A stretch of 64,000 bases of DNA from Undibacterium umbellatum. GTDB lineage: Bacteria > Pseudomonadota > Gammaproteobacteria > Burkholderiales > Burkholderiaceae_D. Position 1 is the first letter of the stretch. Each line of letters opens with the position of its first letter. Positions 1-8,437 of the stretch are shown piece by piece. Under the pieces are notes generated by a model. The model worked only from the letters and a program-made list of their open reading frames with translations, was not told the DNA's origin and did no database searches. Position numbers and translations under genes: made by a program. Location of the stretch: positions 868,001-932,000 of the forward strand of contig NZ_JACOFX010000001.1 in the NCBI RefSeq assembly GCF_014284125.1. Direction: 5' to 3'.

Positions 1-1
1 C

Positions 2-970
2 AATAAATGCGGCATGCCACGAGCTTATTTTGTCGAGCACTTCCGTCAGAATGCGACCAACCCTGAATGGCTGAACAAGGAGATCAATGGCACCTCCAGC
101 TACGCCGCCATCCTGGGCAGGAATATTCATGCTGCCCGCGAATTGCAACAAAAACTGATTGATCTGGAAATCAACGTCCGCTTGCCTTTGCATGATCTGC
201 GCGAAATCAACAAGCAGATGGTAGCTGGTGAAAAACGTTCCAGCGAAGCCAAGGCAGCCATGACCGAGGCCAACTTGCGCCTTGTCATTTCCATCGCCAA
301 GAAATATGTCAACCGTGGCCTGCAATTCCTGGATTTGATCCAGGAAGGCAATATTGGTTTGCTCAAGGCCGTGGACAAATTCGAATACCGTCGCGGTTAT
401 AAATTCTCCACTTATGCAACCTGGTGGATCAGGCAGGCAATTGCCCGTGCGATTGCCGACCAGGCACGTACGATACGCGTACCGGTGCACATGATAGAAA
501 CCATCAACAAGATGAACCGCGTACGCCGTCAGCTCTTGCAAACCACGGGCCTGGAACCTGAACCGGCAGCGATCGCCGAGAAGATGGGCCTGCCAGAAGT
601 TAAAGTTCGTGAAATCCTGAAGATCGCAAAGGAACCAGTTTCCCTTGATGTACCTATCGGCGACGATGGTGATTCACAACTGGGTGATTTCATTGAAGAC
701 AGCATGACTTTGTCGCCAATGGCTGCAGCGATGCAGGCTTCGGTACAAGAAAAATTGAAGGAAGCCCTGGATTCTTTGAGCCCACGCGAAGCCAAGGTCT
801 TGCGCATGCGCTTTGGCCTCGATACCAGCACAGAATTCACGCTGGAAGAAGTGGGCAAACAATTTGAAGTTACGCGCGAACGCATACGTCAGATTGAATC
901 CAAGGCTATGAAAAAATTGCGCCACCCTGCCCGTGCAGACCATTTGAAGAGCCTGATGGAAAGCAACTAA
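2..970 (+). CDS. rpoD: RNA polymerase sigma factor RpoD (sigma-70), C-terminal part
   Basis: This is the primary sigma factor, which directs core RNA polymerase to housekeeping promoters. The frame is open to the left edge, and the residues just before the first in-window Met (Lys-Cys-Gly) fit RpoD, so the gene is cut by the window rather than starting at position 14. About 320 residues remain. Region 2 has the near-invariant [14 protein letters not shown] and [12 protein letters not shown] motifs (about residues 85-145). Region 3 follows, and region 4.2 ends with the helix-turn-helix [20 protein letters not shown]. The N-terminal region 1.1 lies outside. The gene ends in a clear intrinsic terminator. 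The region 3/4 spacing and sequence match RpoD rather than the shorter RpoS or RpoH. Confidence 0.97.
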   Translation, partial: NKCGMPRAYFVEHFRQNATNPEWLNKEINGTSSYAAILGRNIHAARELQQKLIDLEINVRLPLHDLREINKQMVAGEKRSSEAKAAMTEANLRLVISIAKKYVNRGLQFLDLIQEGNIGLLKAVDKFEYRRGYKFSTYATWWIRQAIARAIADQARTIRVPVHMIETINKMNRVRRQLLQTTGLEPEPAAIAEKMGLPEVKVREILKIAKEPVSLDVPIGDDGDSQLGDFIEDSMTLSPMAAAMQASVQEKLKEALDSLSPREAKVLRMRFGLDTSTEFTLEEVGKQFEVTRERIRQIESKAMKKLRHPARADHLKSLMESN

Positions 971-1005
971 GTCAGGCGTACAAGTCAGGCCGGGTGTCAA
1001 ATAAG

Positions 1006-1039
1006 AAGCACTGCTTCCGCGAGGTTGCAGTGCTTTTTT
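1006..1039 (+). terminator. Intrinsic terminator after rpoD
   Basis: A 9-bp perfect stem (AAGCACTGC / GCAGTGCTT) with a 12-nt loop runs directly into a T tract, 36 bases after the rpoD stop. The gene to its right is on the opposite strand and ends at 1046, so the hairpin sits between convergent genes. Confidence 0.85.
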
Positions 1040-1045
1040 AATGAA

Positions 1046-1570
1046 TTAACTGAGCAAAAAAGACAGGGCAAACTGCACTTGCTCAAGCCGTGATTGCGTA
1101 CTACCCTCGACCAGCAAGAAAGGTATCTCCCTTTCATCCAGCACATTCAATACCTCTTCATGCACGCGGTCGCGCACATAGGCAGACTCGCGCTGCAAGC
1201 CATCGGCCTGCCACGGGAAATCTGGTGCGGTAACCAGGCAAAAATCATATTGATGGGAGAGTTCCAGTTCGGCCAGCTCGGCATCTGGCTCACCAAAATA
1301 ATGACGGCTATAGATAGCTGTCATGATGGGGCCAGTGTCACAAAACAGCCATTGCTTAGCCTGGCTCGATAGCTCTGCTTCGCGCTGCACCTGCGTCCTG
1401 GCAATCAGGATTTGCTCTTCCTGCCTTGGCACCCGCTGATGTTGCTCGACAAATTCACGCAGATACTCTGGCACCCACACAGTTTGATAATGTGCCGCTA
1501 AAGCCTCGGCCAATATGGATTTACCAGAAGACTCAGCTCCCAGTATGACGATACGATTTACTGAGGACAT
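1046..1570 (-). CDS. NadR-like ATPase / ribosylnicotinamide kinase
   Basis: A 174-residue P-loop protein resembling the C-terminal kinase domain of NadR, which phosphorylates nicotinamide riboside to NMN in NAD salvage. A Walker A motif, GAESSGKS, lies at about residues 10-17, followed by the family-like stretch VPEYLREFVEQ and a later DRVHEEVL segment. The NadR DNA-binding and adenylyltransferase domains are absent, so this is a stand-alone kinase. Its start overlaps the end of pnuC by 13 bases, which implies co-transcription and coupled translation. A transporter for nicotinamide riboside next to a kinase that traps it is strong context. It could instead be annotated only as an AAA-family ATPase. 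Confidence 0.82.
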   Translation of the reverse strand: MSSVNRIVILGAESSGKSILAEALAAHYQTVWVPEYLREFVEQHQRVPRQEEQILIARTQVQREAELSSQAKQWLFCDTGPIMTAIYSRHYFGEPDAELAELELSHQYDFCLVTAPDFPWQADGLQRESAYVRDRVHEEVLNVLDEREIPFLLVEGSTQSRLEQVQFALSFLLS

Positions 1571-2148
1571 GTTTTACTCCAGGCGCGCAAGCCCATGATA
1601 GCCATGAGGATGAAAATAGCGTACAACAGGGCTGTCAACATCAAGCCCTTGTAAACATACAGGCCAACATACAGGACATCAACGATAATCCAGACATGCC
1701 AGTTTTCCAGTTTTTTGCGGCTAAGTAAAACCTGGCCCAGCAAACTGCCTGCCGTCAGGAAGCCATCTGCATACGGCACATCTGTATCGGTAAAAGTCTT
1801 TAGAAACCAGGCCAGCAAGACAAAAACCAGCAGGGTCGCCCCTACAGACGCTAGCCTGCTTTGTGCATTCAAGCGCGTGACCTTGAGGCGCTCATGTGCA
1901 TCGTTACCACGCAACCAGTTCATCCAGCCCCAGATAGATACCAGGATGAAGACAAACTGCAAACCCATGTCCCCATATAACCTGGCGTCAAAAAAAACGC
2001 CCGCATACAAACCGGATGACAGGATAGAAAACAGCCAGGCCCAGTGTAACTGTCGTATATTCAAGGCGACCGTGATGACGGATAAAACAAAAGACATCAG
2101 CTCCAGCCAGGTGGTGCTAAAACCGAGTAAGGGGATAGGATCATTCAT
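1558..2148 (-). CDS. pnuC: Nicotinamide riboside transporter PnuC
   Basis: A 196-residue inner-membrane protein with about seven hydrophobic segments. It carries PnuC-family features: an aromatic patch WGWMNWLRG near residue 90 and the C-terminal block ENWHVWIIVDVLYVGLYV followed by a Gly-rich last helix. PnuC proteins move nicotinamide riboside by facilitated diffusion, and uptake is driven by intracellular phosphorylation. The neighbouring overlapping kinase would supply that step. The start is an ATG at 2148. About 195 bases separate it from the divergent pilin gene. No NAD-responsive riboswitch or NrtR-type operator was recognised upstream. Confidence 0.88.
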   Translation of the reverse strand: MNDPIPLLGFSTTWLELMSFVLSVITVALNIRQLHWAWLFSILSSGLYAGVFFDARLYGDMGLQFVFILVSIWGWMNWLRGNDAHERLKVTRLNAQSRLASVGATLLVFVLLAWFLKTFTDTDVPYADGFLTAGSLLGQVLLSRKKLENWHVWIIVDVLYVGLYVYKGLMLTALLYAIFILMAIMGLRAWSKTCPQ

Positions 2149-2343
2149 CGTGCATAAGATAATTGGCGTGCCCGCATTATCAACGATAGCACCCCTTGCT
2201 TCCTAACATATTGCGCGACATAGTGTAGTGCTAAACTGTCAAATGCTGTTTTAACCTACTCCGCTCTTGATATTTCGATTGTGACAAGCATGGCTTATCC
2301 GCTATATTGCTAGAAATCACACAATTTACAGAAAATCAGCTTC

Positions 2344-2841
2344 ATGAAAAAACACTCAGGATTCACGCTATTGGAAATGATGGCCGTCGTAGTGATTATT
2401 GCAATTTTATCATCCATAGCCATTCCCACCTTTCTGCTCAAAATCATCCGGGAACAGTTGGAAACCGGGATACGCTTTGCAGATATTGCACAAAAACCAG
2501 TTGCGGCTGCCTGGCTGGCAGAGCAGAAATTCCCGGCTGACAACCTCGCAGCCGGCCTGCCAGTCGCCGATAAAATTGTCAGCAATCTCGTCAGCTCAGT
2601 ATCTGTGCAAAATGGTGTGGTAAATATTACATTTGGGAATAGTGCAAATGGTGCGCTCAAGGGCAAGGTCATCAGTTTGCGTCCTGCTGTTGTTGAGGAT
2701 GCTCCCATGGTACCTGTTGCCTGGATTTGCTCCAATGGGCCAGTACCCAACAAGATGACCGTCAAGGGCATAGACAGCACGACAGTGGCGGCAGCCAATC
2801 TGCCGTCTTACTGTCGTTCTAAAACCGATGGGAAAAAGTAA
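2344..2841 (+). CDS. Type IV pilin (PilA-like major or minor pilin)
   Basis: A 165-residue prepilin. The N-terminus MKKHSG|FTLLEMM is a type III signal peptide: a short basic leader, Gly before the cleavage site and Glu at +5, followed by one hydrophobic helix (AVVVIIAILSSIAIPTF). PilD should cleave and N-methylate the Phe. The C-terminal domain has two cysteines about 30 residues apart (WICSN and SYCRS), positioned like the disulfide that closes the D-loop of PilA pilins. The Val-Lys-Gly and Thr-Thr-Val-Ala-Ala pattern between them is also PilA-like. It stands alone with no other pilus genes nearby and is followed by a terminator hairpin. The exact pilin subtype is uncertain. Confidence 0.85.
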   Translation: MKKHSGFTLLEMMAVVVIIAILSSIAIPTFLLKIIREQLETGIRFADIAQKPVAAAWLAEQKFPADNLAAGLPVADKIVSNLVSSVSVQNGVVNITFGNSANGALKGKVISLRPAVVEDAPMVPVAWICSNGPVPNKMTVKGIDSTTVAAANLPSYCRSKTDGKK

Positions 2842-2883
2842 GCTGCTCTTGGCCCGTTTTAACTCTGAACATGCAATACAAGA

Positions 2884-2911
2884 AAGGGCACTGCAAGAAT
2901 GAAGTGCCCTT
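2884..2911. terminator. Bidirectional terminator between pilin and TonB receptor genes
   Basis: A 9-bp perfect stem AAGGGCACT / AGTGCCCTT with a 10-nt loop lies between two convergent genes. The flanks are T-rich to the right and A-rich to the left, so it could serve both strands, but neither T tract is long. Confidence 0.65.
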
Positions 2912-2918
2912 CCTTATT

Positions 2919-5219
2919 TCAGAATTTATGTTCGAACATGACGCGTGCTGTCACTGTAGTTGGCGTGATATTGGTTTGAACTGAACCACTAGTGCCGGTA
3001 TAGCTGCTGGCACTGATATTGTCCTGATGCAGAAGATTACCCAGCGATACCCGCAAATTGGTCTTGGGATCAAATTTCCACAAGGCGTAGACATCCAGCA
3101 CGCGCTTGGGAACAGAATAAGAACTCTGTACTGCAGAAATATTGACAGGGCCACCACTCTGGAAACTGGCATTACCACCTACAGTTAGTGGTATTTTATC
3201 CATTTTGTAATCTATACCCAGATTGGCACTGATCGGCGTCTGTGAATCCAGGCGGTTATTCGGTCCAGGCACGCTACTCAGACTGGACCAGTTGAAAGAG
3301 AGATTCGCCCTGAAGTCAATTGCCGGCGCCCCTTCCATCATGGCGCGCAAAGGAAATTTGGCTTCCAATTCTATACCCCTGGTCGTTGCCTGACCATCAT
3401 TGGCTGGCATGCTGACAAAAACTTCTTTAGTGCCATCCATTTCCTTCACCAGAATTGTGCGCGTGATATCTTCAATCTTGCGCAAGAACACACTTGCACT
3501 CAACATGCCGCCACCAGGCAGATAATGCTCGTAGGCCACATCCAGGCCCCAGGCCAACTCTGGCTTGAGATTAGGATTACCCTGAGTATCTGGGTTGCTG
3601 GCGCTATTGTCGTTTGAATAGAAACGACGCGGTATCAAACGGCTCGCATCAGGTGCTTTATAGGTGCGGGTAATACCTAAGCGGACTTGGTCATTTTTAC
3701 TGTTTGGCAGCTTATACAAAGTCTGCAATATCGGACTCCACACACTGGACTTATTATGTATGCTATACGGAGTATTGTCGTAATTCAGACCAGAGGATTT
3801 GAAACTACCGCTGCTACGTGTATCAATACCCTCCCAGCGCAAACCACCATAGATAGACCATTGCTTGGTTACATTCCACTCATCCTGAGCAAACAATGCC
3901 AGACGAGTTACATCGGCATTAAAGTTTTCGTCAAGAGGTTTCGCTTTTAGGCCTTCCAGGGCATTGGCAGCGAAACTAACATTATCTTTTTGCGTGCGAG
4001 TCTCACTGCGTTTGCTGTACGCTCCATCCCAGCCAAAGACAAATGAGTGATCCTGAACAAATGGCGCACTGTATTTGCCACTCATGGTGAGACCTTTGTC
4101 AGTCGCACCGGAAATGCTCTGTCGATCCAGTATTTGGGCATTATTCTGGTTATAACCTGCAAATCCAACATCCGAATTACGCTTGTTATAATTCACACCC
4201 AATTTGAGATCCAGCTTGGCGCTGTCGGCCAGCTTGCGTATCCAGTTCAAATTGGTGCGCAACATGGAAAAGTCAGAGTGTATTTTTTGAAAATCACTCG
4301 CATAAATTGGCCTCAATCGATCCTTGAGATCGTCTGGCACTGCACCAAACTCAGGCGTCCTGACATTGCTGGAATAGCCATCAAAACGGCTAGCATTGAC
4401 AAAACTTTGCGTTGTCAGCGTATCACCATTTTCAAAATTCCAATTTATCCTCGGTGAAAACCCCACGTTGCTGAAAGTACCCCAGCCCAGGTTATAAGTG
4501 TGGGTGTTGACCAGTGAATTACCATTGGCATCCATACGAACTTCATCAGAATACGAAGGCCGTTCATATTTCCCATGATTCAGATTACCGGAGATAGAGT
4601 AAGACATGCGACCAGCCTTATCAGATACCTGGTAATTAATATTCTCGCCAAACTTGCCACCATCTTCAAACATGCCAAGCTTGAGTTCTTTCTGCGCTGT
4701 TTGCACTGATTTTTTCAAAACAATATTGATGGTACCAGCGATCGATTGGGTGCTCAGTTCTGCAGTCGCTGCGCGTATGACTTCGATGCGCTCTATCAAG
4801 TCAGGGGAAAGCGAATCGAGTGAAAAGCCCGGCGGGCTAGGTTCGCCATTGAGCATGACCTGAGTATAGCCAGCGCCCAAGCCACGCATGCGGATATCAC
4901 CACCACGACCCTGTACGCCACCAATAGTCACGCCAGGCAGGCGCTTGAGTACTTCACTGACCGTGGTATCACCATAGCGGACGATGTCCTCTTGGGTGAC
5001 CACGATCTTGGTCGCGGTGTCCTGGCGACGCTCGTCATAGTTGCGTGTGCCTTGTACTTCCACTTTTTGCATCTTGGGTTCTGCTGCTTTTGCATCGGTT
5101 TTTTCAGCCAGTTCAGCTTTGGGTGGCGTTGCAGTTTGTGCAAAGGAAGATTGGCTGAAAGCCGCCATAATGGCCAGAGATAAAATAGTCGGGCGCAAAG
5201 AAAAGCTGTTTACTTGCAT
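2919..5219 (-). CDS. TonB-dependent outer-membrane receptor
   Basis: A 766-residue TonB-dependent receptor, starting at the Met that opens a signal peptide (hydrophobic core ILSLAIMAAF, cleavage after SSFA). A longer frame exists upstream but lacks a signal-like start. The plug domain covers about residues 50-165 with TKIVVTQEDIVRYGDTTVSE, GVTIGGVQGRGGDIRMRGL and IERIEVIRAATAE, which are typical of FecA/CirA-type receptors. The beta-barrel occupies the rest and ends in the terminal Phe of MFEHKF. It would import a siderophore or another scarce ligand using TonB energy. The substrate cannot be read from sequence, since no uptake or siderophore genes are adjacent. No Fur box was identified. Confidence 0.9.
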   Translation of the reverse strand: MQVNSFSLRPTILSLAIMAAFSQSSFAQTATPPKAELAEKTDAKAAEPKMQKVEVQGTRNYDERRQDTATKIVVTQEDIVRYGDTTVSEVLKRLPGVTIGGVQGRGGDIRMRGLGAGYTQVMLNGEPSPPGFSLDSLSPDLIERIEVIRAATAELSTQSIAGTINIVLKKSVQTAQKELKLGMFEDGGKFGENINYQVSDKAGRMSYSISGNLNHGKYERPSYSDEVRMDANGNSLVNTHTYNLGWGTFSNVGFSPRINWNFENGDTLTTQSFVNASRFDGYSSNVRTPEFGAVPDDLKDRLRPIYASDFQKIHSDFSMLRTNLNWIRKLADSAKLDLKLGVNYNKRNSDVGFAGYNQNNAQILDRQSISGATDKGLTMSGKYSAPFVQDHSFVFGWDGAYSKRSETRTQKDNVSFAANALEGLKAKPLDENFNADVTRLALFAQDEWNVTKQWSIYGGLRWEGIDTRSSGSFKSSGLNYDNTPYSIHNKSSVWSPILQTLYKLPNSKNDQVRLGITRTYKAPDASRLIPRRFYSNDNSASNPDTQGNPNLKPELAWGLDVAYEHYLPGGGMLSASVFLRKIEDITRTILVKEMDGTKEVFVSMPANDGQATTRGIELEAKFPLRAMMEGAPAIDFRANLSFNWSSLSSVPGPNNRLDSQTPISANLGIDYKMDKIPLTVGGNASFQSGGPVNISAVQSSYSVPKRVLDVYALWKFDPKTNLRVSLGNLLHQDNISASSYTGTSGSVQTNITPTTVTARVMFEHKF

Positions 5220-5440
5220 ATAGATATTATTGTGGCAATAGATGTGGAGAATGAAGCTGAGACCATACCACATCAAGCCAAGTTCAATATCGCAACAATT
5301 CGTTACTTACTCCTGTACATCATTGCAACTGACTATGACCATATCATTCTTGAAACATTCATAAAAAGAATTACAATAAACTTGTCAACGCGAATACCAT
5401 CTCGCGCATTTAGAGTTGTGTAGTACAACAGGAGTACATC

Positions 5441-5653
5441 ATGCGTATCAACATCATCGCACTTGCGACAGTCGTGGCAGGCATGTTCAGTTTGTCTGGC
5501 TGCATAGTCGCACCAGCTCATGGGCATGGCTATGGACATAGGCACGGATATGGATCAGGGGTGTATGTCAGCCCACCACCCATCATTATCCACCGTGGTC
5601 ACAGTGGTCACAGTGGTTCGCGCTGGGGCGGCAGGCATTGGCGTCGCTGGTAG
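5441..5653 (+). CDS. Small His/Gly-rich lipoprotein
   Basis: A 70-residue putative lipoprotein. The lipobox LSGC places the lipidated Cys near residue 21, after a hydrophobic signal. The mature part is rich in His, Gly, Tyr and Arg (HGHGYGHRHGYG, later HRGHSGHSGS) and ends in a basic, Trp-containing tail. An AGGAG ribosome site precedes the ATG at good spacing. The composition suggests metal or polyanion binding, or simply a low-complexity surface peptide; the function is unknown. It is divergent from the TonB receptor, with about 220 bases between them. Confidence 0.7.
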   Translation: MRINIIALATVVAGMFSLSGCIVAPAHGHGYGHRHGYGSGVYVSPPPIIIHRGHSGHSGSRWGGRHWRRW

Positions 5654-5708
5654 GAAGCAGCAATATTGAATGGGACTGCAGCAATTACTTGCATATGATT
5701 GCTAGAAC

Positions 5709-6464
5709 TCATTCAAACAGTGGGGCTATAGCAATAGGGGGAAGTTGCACCAGCACTTGACTTTTTTCTGTCACATCTGCAAAGCGCAGGCTTGCGGTTT
5801 TATAAGCCTTGTTGCTCTCATCAGGAAAAGCACTATTCTCTTGCAAAGCCAGCGCATGCATTTGCATGTCTGCTCCCCTGAATTTTATCCCCGACTGCAA
5901 CAGATTTTTTGCATAAGAAAATCTGACCCCTACGCAGGATTTAGCATCTGCTTTGATGTCACCTACACTTTTCAAATACGTCAATGCCTGCTCACATGCC
6001 AGGCGCAAATCGGCAACTTCATACACACCGTCGGCCCTGGCCACTATCGATATCCTGCTTTGGAAATTGAGTTGTCCTGATGCCTGGTTCAAGACCAACT
6101 CTGCATTTTCATCATAAGCTGATTTCAGCAAAGGAAAACTGGCACGGCCAAGCGCATCCAAAGGCAGGTTAAGGCGCATGCTCTTGCTGACAAGATTTAA
6201 TTGCAAATTGTCCGGCAAAGGGGTGGTTGCCTTATTGAAAACCTGAAAATGACTTTGAATGAGATGTTTTGACTTGCCGTACTTCTCAAACTGTATCATC
6301 AGGCGATACGCATTCCGGTAGCTTATCCATTCAGCATCCGCCTGGCTTTCAGATACCTGTGCCGCCGCTTGCTTCGTGCCAGGCGTTGCGCTATTGGTTT
6401 GCGCAAAGGCCTGCATGGAAACAAACTGCATCAGGACAAAAATGGAGGCGTACTTAATGATCAT
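5709..6464 (-). CDS. Secreted protein of unknown function
   Basis: A 251-residue protein with an N-terminal signal peptide (IKYASIFVLMQFVSMQAFAQ, cleavage after AFA). The mature part has no motif I recognise. It contains one pair of cysteines in LRLACEQ and AKSCVGV that could form a periplasmic disulfide. It lies 12 bases downstream of another exported protein, so the two are probably co-transcribed and may act together at the envelope. Confidence 0.65.
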   Translation of the reverse strand: MIIKYASIFVLMQFVSMQAFAQTNSATPGTKQAAAQVSESQADAEWISYRNAYRLMIQFEKYGKSKHLIQSHFQVFNKATTPLPDNLQLNLVSKSMRLNLPLDALGRASFPLLKSAYDENAELVLNQASGQLNFQSRISIVARADGVYEVADLRLACEQALTYLKSVGDIKADAKSCVGVRFSYAKNLLQSGIKFRGADMQMHALALQENSAFPDESNKAYKTASLRFADVTEKSQVLVQLPPIAIAPLFE

Positions 6465-6476
6465 GCTTTTATAAAA

Positions 6477-7316
6477 TTAAAATCGATATGCCAAACCGGA
6501 ATACACCGTGACATAATTTCGCTTACCCAACCACAAGCTATCCTTGTCAATATCAAACTGGTGTGTTGCCGTCACATGCGAAGTAACTATCCAGGACGAA
6601 CTCAAGTCCCAGTTCCAGTTCAAACCCAGATAAATATTTCTGACATTGGCATTCTTGTTGAATACGGGTTTAGTCGATTTCCAGGTAAATCCCTCACTAC
6701 CTGAACCTGTCATAATATTTCCTGGCCCAGCAACTGATACATGGGAGCCATCAGCCAGGTTTGGGTCAAATCGCGAGTTGGCAGAATCGAAATAGCGCCT
6801 GCTCCACGTTACACCGGATGACAACACGAGCCCATGATGGGAAGCCAGTTTGTAATAACTCCGTCCTTCTATATTCAGGTAAGTGGTTTTTTTTCCTGCC
6901 CCTGTCCCGAGCAACAATTTGGTACCTACCCTCAGGTTAGCCAGTGGACGGAAGTTAAAAAAACCGCCAAGCTGAAAACTGCCATCCACATCGCCATAGC
7001 CTGCCAGTTTGCGTGCAGCTGATGCACTGCATCCCCGTTGATAAGAAAGCAGAGGGCCAACTTCATAGTCACTGGATGGACTCAAATGCATGCCAAGATT
7101 GGTATTACGTAAAAAAACACCATTGCTCCATTGCATTTGCACATTAGGCATGATCCGTGTAGTTTGCTCGCCGCCTACCTCACAACTTGGTTCAGAGAGC
7201 ACACCGAGGCCGACATACATATCGGAACTACCGTCCGGCATGATGCTTGATGCCGGGGTCTGGGCACAGGCAAGACGGGCGACACAAAAAAGGGATGCGA
7301 AGAGAATAGATTTCAT
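6477..7316 (-). CDS. Putative outer-membrane beta-barrel protein
   Basis: A 279-residue exported protein, unrecognised at family level. I start it at the Met at 7316, because MKSILFASLFCVARLACAQ is a good signal peptide, whereas the longer frame adds an unrelated leader. The mature part alternates short hydrophobic and polar stretches and ends in Tyr-Arg-Phe (SGLAYRF), the terminal aromatic signature of BAM-assembled outer-membrane barrels. Gly-rich segments recall small barrel channels. It precedes the second exported gene by 12 bases, so they form a two-gene envelope operon. Confidence 0.6.
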   Translation of the reverse strand: MKSILFASLFCVARLACAQTPASSIMPDGSSDMYVGLGVLSEPSCEVGGEQTTRIMPNVQMQWSNGVFLRNTNLGMHLSPSSDYEVGPLLSYQRGCSASAARKLAGYGDVDGSFQLGGFFNFRPLANLRVGTKLLLGTGAGKKTTYLNIEGRSYYKLASHHGLVLSSGVTWSRRYFDSANSRFDPNLADGSHVSVAGPGNIMTGSGSEGFTWKSTKPVFNKNANVRNIYLGLNWNWDLSSSWIVTSHVTATHQFDIDKDSLWLGKRNYVTVYSGLAYRF

Positions 7317-7455
7317 GCTGATCAATTGTAGTCGTGTATATACCCAGCCTATCGCCGATATCATCAAAAAAGCGAACCGGCGCCACAGGTACAAAGGCGT
7401 GAGAAATCCGCATCATAGACAGCTCTTTCTATTTTCGCAACGTCAATACTCATGC

Positions 7456-8271
7456 TCAAGGCTCTTTCGTATTTCCTGAAATCACATCTACATACAGGCG
7501 CACATAATTTTTCGCCATCATTTCGGCAGTGAATATCGTTTGGCAACGTTTTTGCGCAAAATTGCCCATCTGCGCTGCCAATCCCGGCTTATCCCATAAA
7601 CGGTTCATGGCGGCACGCAAGGCAAATACGTCTTCTGGTGGCACCACAAGACCAGTCTCATCGGCAATATTGACATAAGTACTGCCTATCTCTATCTCGC
7701 TGGAGATCATGGGTTTTGCATACATCGCTGCTTCCAATAGCGAAATACCAAAAGCCTCTGAACGCAAATGCGATGGAAACACTACACCATAACAAAGACT
7801 AAGCAAGGCTACTTTATCCGCTTCTGGCAAAGCTCCCAGAAAATGGACATTCCCCATTTGCAAGTCACTTGCTTGTTGCTTCAGGGCGGCCGCTTCAGGT
7901 CCGTCGCCCACGATGACAACCGACATATCAGTATCTGCCACAGCTTCCAGCAAAATATGCAAACCTTTGTAATAACGCAACACACCCACAAACAAAAAGA
8001 ATCGCCCGGTGAAACGCTCGCGCCATTTTGCCAGCAACTCGCTAGCTGGCTGAGGATAAATATCCTTGTCCAGACCATAGGTGACCGCTTCAGTTTTATC
8101 GGGAAATTGATTCAGGAGCGGGCTACCGGGCAAGTAATTGGGCGTAGTCACCACGATCCTTTCCACATCATTCAAAAACCAGTGGCGCAGCGGCTGATAC
8201 ACTTTGTCCAGAAATTTTTTCCGCACGATGTCTGAATGATAGGTCACGATTTTGGTTTCCTGATAACACAA
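7456..8271 (-). pseudogene. Glycosyltransferase family 4, 5'-truncated remnant
   Basis: About 270 residues of a GT4 (GT-B fold) glycosyltransferase. The surviving part includes TKIVTYHSDIVRK, the second Rossmann domain with FLFVGVLRYYKGLHILLEA, and the donor-binding block RSEAFGISLLEAAMYAKP ending in the EVGS-like EIEIGS region. Family members are about 370-380 residues, and roughly the first 90-100 residues (the acceptor-binding domain with the Gly-rich loop) are missing. The frame begins only with a TTG codon, runs upstream into sequence matching a repeat end at 8331-8352, then meets a stop at 8359. I infer that a mobile element or deletion removed the 5' end, so the product is probably non-functional. 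Confidence 0.7.
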
Positions 8272-8330
8272 AAATGCACAAGCAGCGACGAAGACAATAC
8301 GAAGAGTACGACCAGGAGTTGCAAGGCTTT

Positions 8331-8352
8331 GGGACGGTTTTGCGTAAGTCCT
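8331..8352 (-). repeat. Solo end of a repeat family (shared with 17641-17831)
   Basis: Read on the minus strand, these 22 bases (AGGACTTACGCAAAACCGTC followed by CC) match 20 of 22 bases at the left end of the element at 17641. They lie just upstream of the truncated glycosyltransferase and are the likely scar of the event that truncated it. No second end or transposase is visible near here. Confidence 0.55.
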
Positions 8353-8437
8353 AATGTACTAAGAATGATAGAGAGCGCGAGACAGCAAGTCTTCCCCAAC
8401 TTGTCTGGCAAATGTCATCAATTTGTAAGTCTGGGAC

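Noticed and set aside
1558-2343. NAD-responsive riboswitch or NrtR site upstream of pnuC
   Set aside because: No conserved leader structure or palindrome recognisable between pnuC and the pilin gene.
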